Source of the DNA: Prinia subflava
Lineage: Eukaryota; Chordata; Aves; Passeriformes; Cisticolidae
DNA length: 64,000 nt
Direction of reading: 5' to 3'
Assembly: GCF_021018805.1 (NCBI RefSeq)
Contig: NW_026961096.1
Location: 62,001-126,000, forward strand
Below, in pieces: positions 56,757 to 64,000 of the stretch. The notes beneath the pieces were generated by a model. It did not search any database, was not told where the DNA came from, and worked only from the letters and a program-made list of their open reading frames with translations. The position numbers and the translations under genes are program-made. The stretch's first letter is position 1, and each line of letters starts with the position of its first letter.

Positions 56757-57400
56757 TTTGCACGCATTTTGCTGCCGCTTTGGCTCTCAAGAACTGGAAA
56801 TGCCTGGATTTCTGCGTGGTTTCCCCAGGTTCTCCTATTTAGCAGGAGCTGCACGGTGAGGTCGGTGTTCTGAGGGAGGCCCTGGCACAGCTGCCAAAGG
56901 CCGGGAACGTGGAGTGTGCAGGGAGCATCCGGGGGGCTTCTCCCCCCTGAGTTTCTCCCGGGGTGTGCTGCCTGCACTGCTGGATGTTGGACCCGGCTTT
57001 GGGCCGTTCTCCTGCGGTCCCAGCACTGAGTGCTGCCCCTGTGGCCAGACCTTGCCGTGTGCCGGCACCAAACCCGGGCAGCCGGGGCTGCTTTTCCAGC
57101 CCTTTGGTGCCACGGGCGGCCCCCGATTGCCGGAGCTCCCCGGCACCCGGCCTGGACTCACTCTGTGGGGGGGCCTGTTCCATCTGCCTCAACCGAGGAC
57201 ATCCTGCCCAGGTTTGACACTTGACTCCCGTTGTTTTTCCTCTTGCAGGCAGCTGGCAAAAGAGGAGAGAGCCCCTGCGAGGCAGAGCCCCTGGAATGCC
57301 CTGTCCTGGTCTGAGGTTCCCACTTTTATCTCCGACTCCCGGAGAATTGCTGGAGCAGAACCAGAGAGTGTCCATTTTATTTCCTGCCTTTTCCAATAAA
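56757..57400 (+). other. GC-rich lead-in and terminal exon with AATAAA, unit D
   Basis: The CTCTTGCAG acceptor precedes an exon starting at 57249, with AATAAA at 57395-57400. Upstream, where A to C have the pyrimidine array, D has 380 bases of ordinary GC-rich sequence. A frame is open from 56914 through the acceptor to 57399 (cysteine-, proline- and glycine-rich). I see no independent support that it is translated, but this segment is the best candidate for the sequence that preceded the array in the ancestral unit. Confidence 0.4.
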
Positions 57401-58139
57401 CGGTGACTTTCAGCTGGAGTGTGTTCCTGGTGTTATCCTCCTCCTCCTCCTCCCTGGATTTGTAAATAAATGTCCTGATTTTGGCCAAGTAGAATTTTGT
57501 TGTTCCAGGCATTGTGGCTCTTTTGTTTCATTGAAACTTCCCAACTCTGCTGAGACTTTGAGATGTCAAATACAAGTAAGACTGGAGTTTCTTGGGATTG
57601 TTACTCACACAAAATAGGGATCCTTCTTGGACAGGAGTAACTTGATGTGTTTAATGCCGCTTCCCTTTAAAATCAGAGCAGGGGAAGCAGATTTGAAATC
57701 ATCATTCCATGAACTTGCACCAAATTCCTCCAAAGCTGCAAAAGTTTTCCTTGTTAGAAATTCCTGAGCTTGTTTTCCAGGCAAGCTGGGATTTAGATGT
57801 TCTTTGTTCCTTGGATTTGCTGGTTTTCCTCTCTCTCATTTTAGTAAAGAATTTTTTTTTTTTCATATTTTCCATGCTGATTGGAATTTTTGTACTGCTC
57901 AGGGCACATTGCCAAGGAAATGTACCAATTTCATGTTGGTAAATCAGGCATTGTTCAGCACCATATGCCCACAAGTCTGTAAATTTCCAGGGAAACTTGC
58001 TAAGTGTTGAATTGCCATAATGAATCTCTTTGTAAAGTTGATTATACTTTTTTCTTTATTTTTAATTACTTTGAATTTTTTATGTAGGGTTTTTTTTTAA
58101 TAAGTGATGTCTTTTTGTATTTTTAAATTTTTTCTTTTA

Positions 58140-58560
58140 AAAAATTTTCTATTTTAATTTTTCCTTTGTAATTTTTCCTTTGTAATTTTTCCTTTGTAAT
58201 TTTTCCTTTGTAATTTTCCTATTTTATTTTTTCCTTTTTATTTTTTTCCTTTTTATTTTTTCCTTTTTATTTTTTTCCTTTTTATTTTTTCCTCTTTTTT
58301 TCTCTCTTTAACTTTTTCCTTTTTAATTTTTTCCTTTTTATTTTTTTCCTTTTTAATTTTTTCCTTTTTAATTTTTTCCTTTTTATTTTTTTCCTTTTTA
58401 ATTTTTTCCTTTTTAATTTTTTCCTTTTTATTTTTTTCCTTTTTATTTTTTCCTTTTTATTTTTTTCCTTTTTACTTTTTTCCTTTTTATTTTTTTCCTT
58501 TTAATTTTTGCTTTTTATTTTCTTTCTTTCTAATTTTTCCTTTTTAACTTTTTAATTTTA
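58140..58560. repeat. A/T-rich minisatellite 1, unit D
   Basis: Few TTTTTCCTTTGTAA units, but a much longer run of TTTTTTCCTTTTTA-type units than in the other copies. Confidence 0.88.
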
Positions 58561-58639
58561 TTTTTTTCTGTGTTTTACTTGAAATTTTATTTGAAAACTT
58601 TTTTTTTTTCTTCATGTTTTCTTTGTGTTGGTGTGTTTT

Positions 58640-58694
58640 GGTTTGGTTTGGTTTGGTTTGGTTTGGTTTGGTTTGGTTTGGTTTGGTTTGGTTT
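58640..58694. repeat. Expanded GGTTT microsatellite, unit D
   Basis: About eleven GGTTT units, against three or four elsewhere. Confidence 0.93.
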
Positions 58695-59612
58695 TTTCCT
58701 CTCTCTCTACTCTTTTATCTACTTTTTTATAGCCCAAGTATGTAGAAGTTTGGCTGGTGGGAACAGAGGAGGTGACAAATGAAATCCATGTCCACTCCAC
58801 GTCCGGATAGAATTGAGAGTGCAGCTAGAGAAATCTCTGTATTTTCTGCTAAATTAGAAATCCTGAACAGAGAAAGCTCTAAAGACCAAGGGGCCTTCTT
58901 TTTTCTTTTTCCTTTTTCCCCCGAACAATTCTCATTGTAGCCATTTACAGGATCAGGAACATTACCTTGAAGTCGAGGTGTATTTCACAGGTAGCGAGAA
59001 AACAAAGTAGACTTGATCTTGTAACTCTCATTGTTTAGTAACAAAGAAATCCGAAACAAAACAAACAACATAAAAAAAAAAAAAAAAAAAAAATCCACCA
59101 ACCCCACAAAAGAACAGAGAAAGAGAAATTATACCAATATTATTTTAATTTAAAACCACTTTCTCCCTTAGAAAACCAGGCTAATGTAATTCTGCTTAAT
59201 TGGGGTGCTGTCGTGTTTAGGTTACTGAATTAATAGAGTTTAAAACATACAGCAATAAACACGAATTTTAAAAACTAAGTACAAAAATATGAATATATAT
59301 AATAAAACAAATATAAATATGAAAAATAATATCGTAAGTAAATGCAATCTATAATATTTCTCATTACTTATATTATATACAGTAGTCTATATATTACATC
59401 CATAGATATGACTAGAAAAAAGACATGGTAATTATCAATATTAAAATAATAAATGTAAAGAAATAATGGAATAGAGCTTAAAACAGAGGGGGTTTTTTGG
59501 TTTGAATTTGCTTGGTGGCAGGGGTTCTCTTTTAAGCGGCGGCCGGGTGTCTTTCGGGGCGTTTCTTTTAGGGGGTTTCTGTGCACGTTCTCTTCGGGGG
59601 TCCCTGTCTGCT

Positions 59613-59751
59613 GTGGACACAGCGCGGTACTGCAGCTCTGCCCCGGGCCCGTCCCAGTGCTGCCGCCTTGTGGACACAGCGCGGTGCTGCAGCTCTGCCC
59701 CGTGCCCGTCCCAGTGCTGCCGCCCTGTGGACACAGCGCGGTGCTGCAGAT
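59613..59751. repeat. 57-bp minisatellite, two full units, unit D
   Basis: Full units start at 59613 and 59670, and a partial one at 59727. The order of variants matches the first and last full units of A, so one internal unit differs. Confidence 0.9.
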
Positions 59752-60393
59752 GTTCATCCCAGGGGAGTTGCTGGCTTGGCTAGAATTGGTTTCCCAGTAA
59801 AACTGGGGGTTGTCTAGAAAACCTGAATTTGTGGGAGGCACTGGGTTTGTTTTCCCTATCCCTGCATCACAGTCAAGAACACTCCTGGAGCTGTGTTAGG
59901 CAGTGGAAGGAGGGGAGAGCTGCATTTATTGAATTCCTTTGTTGTTGTTGTTGTTGTATTTTTTCATGCTATTTTATTTTATTGTGTTTTAGTTTTACAT
60001 GTTTTTTTGTTTTGACTTTTAAAAAATATTTTAATGTTTCCTCAAATTTTTAATTTTTCGATTTTTAGTTTACTTTAATATTTTATAGTTATGATTTCAC
60101 TTTTTATTTTATTTTCAATAACTTTTAAATTTTTATTTAGATTTATGTTTTATTTTTATGTTTGCAGTTGTTTTGTATTTTTTAATGTTTCCTTAATTGT
60201 TTAATTTTTCCTTTGTCATTTTTTCCTTTGTCATTTTTTCCTTTGTCATTTTTTCCTTTGTCATTTTTTCCTCTATAATTTTTTCTTTTTTAATTTTTTA
60301 TTTTTTTATTTTTCTCTTTTTAATTTTTCTCCTTTTTAATGTTTTCCTTTCTAATTTTTTCCTTTCTAATTTCTCCTTTCTCGATTTTGTCAG

Positions 60394-60966
60394 GCACCCC
60401 CCTTTAAAACCGGGGTGCCTTCGGCCGTGCCACAACAAAGATGGCGGCCCAACAGGAAATGGTTTCAGCCACAAACAAGATGGCAGCCGGAAGTATGGGC
60501 AGTCACCTAATGCCCCGCTCAAGATGGCGGCTCGTCGAGCCGCCTTCGACCTTCCAAAGACGGCGGCCAAAAAAGGCGGGAAAACACAAGGACCACCCAT
60601 GGGCGTCGACCCAACTGCCTGCGCCCGACCCCGAAAACGGCGCCGCTCAGGAACAATTTTCAGCGTCGCTTCCCGGCGCGAGGGAGCTGTGTGCCCGCTG
60701 TGCCGCGCCGCGGTGCGGTTGCGGCAGCCATTTTGGTGAGGCGCCTGAGTAACCAGCTACCCGGGGCCTTCGGGGGTGCCACAAAAAAGATGGCGGCTCT
60801 ACCGGATGTGTCTTCACCACAACCAAGATGGCGGCTACAACGGGCGGAAGTAACGTTTATATAGGGTTTATATAGGGTTTGGACCCTATAGCCGCGGCCG
60901 AACCAAGGCTCTGCTGCAGGTGTATTCGAGACATCTTTCCTCTTTGTTTGACAGAAGGAAGAGGGG

Positions 60967-60998
<32 letters not shown>

Positions 60999-61140
60999 AG
61001 AAAAAACGGGAGCAGTTCCGGGGCGGTCCCGGGGCGGTCCCGGGGCGGTGTGCGCCGTCACTGCCGCCTTCTCGGCGGGCGATTCCAAGGCGCTGTCGGG
61101 CTCTCTGCCGGCCGGTCGGCGGGCGGGCGGCCGGGACGCG
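60394..61140 (+). promoter_or_regulatory. MIS18A: YY1/ETS promoter, MIS18A-like copy D
   Basis: All YY1 and ETS motifs are kept (first YY1 site at 60438), and it shares the GGGGGTGCC variant with C. The A run is 27 bases. Confidence 0.7.
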
Positions 61141-63959
61141 ATGGCGCTGTGCCCGGAGCTGGAGCGCTCGCTGTCGCTGCTGCAGCCGGGCGCCGACCGG
61201 GCCCAGCAGCAGCAGGAGCGGCGGGCGGACGCGGCCCCCACGCCCATGGTGTTCATGTGCGCCGGCTGCGGGCGCCCCGTGGGCGACACCCGCACCTGGG
61301 GTTCAGTGTCGAGGACAGCGGTCCCATCCTGCTGCGCAGTGAGTACCAGCGCTGCCACCCCCGTGCCGCCGCGGTCGCTGCCGCCGTGCCTCCTGCCCTG
61401 CCTCCCGCCGCAGCTGCGGCCGCCAGCGTCGCCGCGGACCCGGGGCGGAAGGGCTCCGAGCTCCCCGGAGAGTGCGGATGGTGAGGGCCGGGCCTGGCTG
61501 GACACAGTCCCGGGGGAGTCGGGGTTCCCGGCGCTGGGGACTGGGAAAGGGCCCGGAGCGCTCGTGTGGCCCGAGAGCCCCTGGAGCACTTATCTGGGGT
61601 GGGCTGTACAAGCCGCGTATGGCCTAAGGGAGAGGGATTTCTCACAAGGACATGTAGTGATGGACAAGGGAGGCAGCTTTAGATTAAATGTCGGGAAGAA
61701 ATTTTTCCCTGCGAGGGCGGTGAGGCCGTGGTACAGGTTCCCCAGAGAAGCTGTGGCTGCCCCTGTGTCCCTGGAAGTGCCCAAGGCCAGGTTGGACGGG
61801 GCTTGGAACACCCTGGGATAGTGGAAGCTGTCCCTGCCCAGGGCCGGGGGTGGAATGGGGTGAGCTTGAAGGCCCCTTCCACAATTCAGCGATTCTGATG
61901 GTCTTGGTCTTGCTGAGGTTAGCCAGCCTGAGGAGCTGATGCAAATTCAGGCTAAAAGATGAGTGCTCATCATTTATACTGTGTAAAGCATGAATGAAAG
62001 GTTAAAAAAGTTCTAATGCATGATTTAAAATTTTTTTTTTTATTTTTAAGAAAAGGGATGGGGAGAGGTGCCTCCTTTTATTTTCTTCTGAATAAATGTT
62101 ATTCCTTGCTTGCAGCATGGTAGAAACCCTACTCTGCTCTGGCTGCTCCAGGACCCTTGGCAGCAGATACATGCACGCCTCAAGGCATCTCGACTGCAAG
62201 AGGGATTTGTTCTGTGTCCGTACTGACTCTGTTGAAAGGTAAGTGCAGAATGTTTATGGGTCAGCCTGCCAGCTCCACTGCACTCACCAGGCATGGCACT
62301 GAGGGTGCTCCTGTTACATCTCTGGCAAGGCTGGAGGGAGCGTCTTCTGCTGCTCTGTCCCACGGTGGTTTTCTGTATTGGTGCTGTTGGCATCCCAGTG
62401 CTCAGCTGTAGGGAACATCACCTGTGTAAGGCACATCCTAGAAAAAGAACCAAAACAAACCAACCTGGCCTGCCTTTTGTGTGGGAAGTTGCATTCCAGC
62501 CCAGAAAATATCACCAGGTCCAGGGCACTGGAGGGTTCCTTCGCATTTGATTGGAAGAGTTCACAAACCAAGCACCAAAGAGGCCTGGCTGGAGCCTGTT
62601 AGGGGTCCGCATGATCAGCAGGGAGTGTGGCCAGAGGGGCTCGGGCAGGACTTGGGGTGGCTCTGCCCTGTGCTGGCCACATCTGCTCTGTCCTTGCTAA
62701 GATGGGCAAAGGCAACTCTGACAACTGAGTACGTGCTTGAGACTCTCACTCAGCTGTCTTAAAATCTGTCTGGAAAATGAAAGTGTGCTTGGGTTTAGTT
62801 GGTTTATAGCACTTCAAAGGGGTTATTAAAAACTGTATCCTCAATTAAGGCTCCGCACCAGAGTCCTTTTGTGCAGGCATTGTCCTAATAGACAGTGGTT
62901 GTTCATCTGGACTGGTTTTAATGTCTCTTTTTTTTTTCTGAAGTTCCCATTTATTTTGCTGTATTGCTGTGGATATTCCCCTTGGTACTCTGGACAGGGT
63001 TTGGAGATTTTTTTCTTCATTCCACTGCTAGAGTACTTTTTTTATTGCATGGCAGTAAAATTCTCTCATGCACTAACTTGGCTGCAGAATGGCATTTTCT
63101 GGCAAAGGGATGCTGCTTCTGCCTGCCAGCACTGCACTGTTCTTGGTGTCTTGGTGCCATTTTCCACTGTATCCCGTATCCCCAGAATCCACGGCTGTCT
63201 CTCAGGGTTCTAAAGGAGTGCTGTGTTTGGATTTTTGGCTTCAGAGTGGGAAGTGCTCTGTAACCTGATGTAACCTGTGGCATCTCAGCTGTAGGCCAGG
63301 AACCCTGGAAAAGCAAGCTCGCATTCACGAGGAGCCGCTTACTCTTGAAAGCCCAGCTGTCTTGCAAGAGGTGCCGCACAGGGTGAGTTTTAACCTTACA
63401 TCATTCTTTGTTGAAATCACCTCTGAGAAGTCTTAATATGCTTCAATGGTTTCTGCAGAACAGCTTATTCCACTCAGAGCAATTCAGTGCATTGTAACAT
63501 GTACTGGACTGCTTCCTGTAATTGCTGTCGTCGTGCTCTGCAAGACTTTTAGCCACTTTTCCTTCAGTTTTCTTGGTAGTTAGCATTTTCTGTTTATCAA
63601 GCACAGCATTAGGTTCCTCTGGCTGTCTCAGAAATTGGATCAGTTGTTTCTAGTTCGTTCTGATTCACTTCTCCAGATCTTCATTTAACTTTTAGCCATG
63701 TTTCTTCTGCCTCCTGTGGAAATGGACTTAATGCTTTTGCTGTAACTTTATCTTGAAATAGTAATCATAAATGAATCATGGTAAATCAGGTTGATGTTTT
63801 GCTCTACTAAAATCTTGTGACTGCAGGTAGGAAGAGTTGGGAGCGAACAGTCTGAGGAAGTGGACTGTGGAAGCTGAAGGTTGTCCAGCCAAAGCTGAGT
63901 GTGTGGCTCTGACACTGACCAAGGCTGGAAAGAGTTACTGTGTGGACAGAGAATGTTAG
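61141..63959 (+). CDS. MIS18A: MIS18A-like gene, copy D (frameshift in exon 1, intact exon 5 acceptor)
   Basis: Exons are 61141-61338, 61414-61480, 62116-62238, 63289-63382 and 63831-63959. It has the same exon 1 frameshift as all copies. Exons 4 and 5 are as in C, with the GTAG/GAAGAG acceptor intact. Exon 1 has CAGCGRP as in A and B. The stop lies 41 bases before the window end, and the donor that follows (GCCGG/GTGAGC) is visible. Confidence 0.82.
61633..61901 (+). mobile_element. CR1 LINE 3' end, intron 2, copy D
   Basis: Same insertion as in the other three copies. Confidence 0.9.
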
Positions 63960-64000
63960 AGCCGGGTGAGCTTTCACAGGATGAAAGAAGCGAGGAGAGA

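Larger units (their letters stand above)
55850..57140. other. Spacer between units C and D
   Basis: About the first 770 bases match nothing else in the window and show no convincing gene. They contain a tandem duplication of about 28 bp at 56253-56312. Bases from about 56620 to 56738 look like a diverged, internally deleted copy of array sequence: the first part resembles 10285-10340, and the last 40 bases match 11063-11103. A short perfect stem-loop follows at 56737-56756. The last 380 bases are GC-rich and lead directly into the D copy of the AATAAA exon, so they may be the ancestral sequence displaced by the pyrimidine array in A to C. Confidence 0.6.
57141..64000. repeat. Tandem unit D, 5'-truncated, runs off the window
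   Basis: Homology to the array resumes just upstream of the AATAAA exon, at the point equivalent to the end of the pyrimidine array in A to C. It continues through the MIS18A-like gene to exon 5 at the window end. The offset from unit C over MIS18A is only about 8.3 kb, so the C-to-D period is much shorter than the A-to-B period. The C-depleted block, the triplicated module and the pyrimidine array are absent. Its MIS18A part is very close to that of unit C. Confidence 0.93.

Overview
The window is vertebrate nuclear DNA, almost certainly from a bird. The strongest taxonomic marker is a CR1 LINE 3' end of avian type in the largest shared intron. Spliced genes with GT-AG introns, CpG-island promoters, AATAAA/ATTAAA poly(A) signals and abundant minisatellites fit this. 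Nothing prokaryotic is present, and long open frames are mostly by-products of GC-rich or repetitive sequence.

The window is dominated by a head-to-tail tandem array of a unit of about 20 kb. Unit A (1-20178) and unit B (20179-40236) are nearly identical by eye. Unit C starts at 40237 and its homology stops at 55849. A 1.3-kb spacer that is mostly unique follows (55850-57140). Unit D starts in mid-unit at about 57141 and runs off the end. Each complete unit holds, in order: a C-depleted T/G-rich block with an embedded solo-LTR-like element; a region of small exon-like segments built on a 1-kb module repeated three times (a, b, c); a 2-kb nearly pure pyrimidine array (missing in D); a terminal exon with AATAAA; A/T-rich minisatellites; a CpG-rich promoter with several YY1 and ETS motifs; a five-exon MIS18A-like gene; a GC-rich CpG island with a 24-bp minisatellite; and a short exon that begins with ATG.

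The main gene is a homologue of MIS18A, the subunit of the Mis18 complex that licenses centromeres for CENP-A loading. It was recognised by assembling five exons whose splice phases fit and whose two CxxC motifs and EKQ / LES landmarks match the vertebrate protein. Four copies are present. All four carry the same 1-bp frameshift in exon 1, next to a GGGG run. Copies A/B and C/D differ at the exon 5 splice acceptor, and only C/D keep an AG that gives an in-frame last coding exon. The array may therefore be an amplified family of pseudogenes, or of genes whose consensus carries a homopolymer error.

The exon-rich region upstream of MIS18A is not a gene I recognise. Modules b and c each contain an exon-like segment with a CxxC motif. 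Unit C alone keeps a further exon with a CxxCGxxLG motif that resembles the second zinc-binding motif of the Mis18/OIP5 family. Variants shared in different combinations by A/C, B/D, A/B and C/D show that sequence has been exchanged between copies. Tandem amplification of a centromere-licensing gene in a bird suggests an ampliconic setting (sex chromosome, germline-restricted chromosome or a segmental-duplication cluster), but the sequence alone cannot say which.
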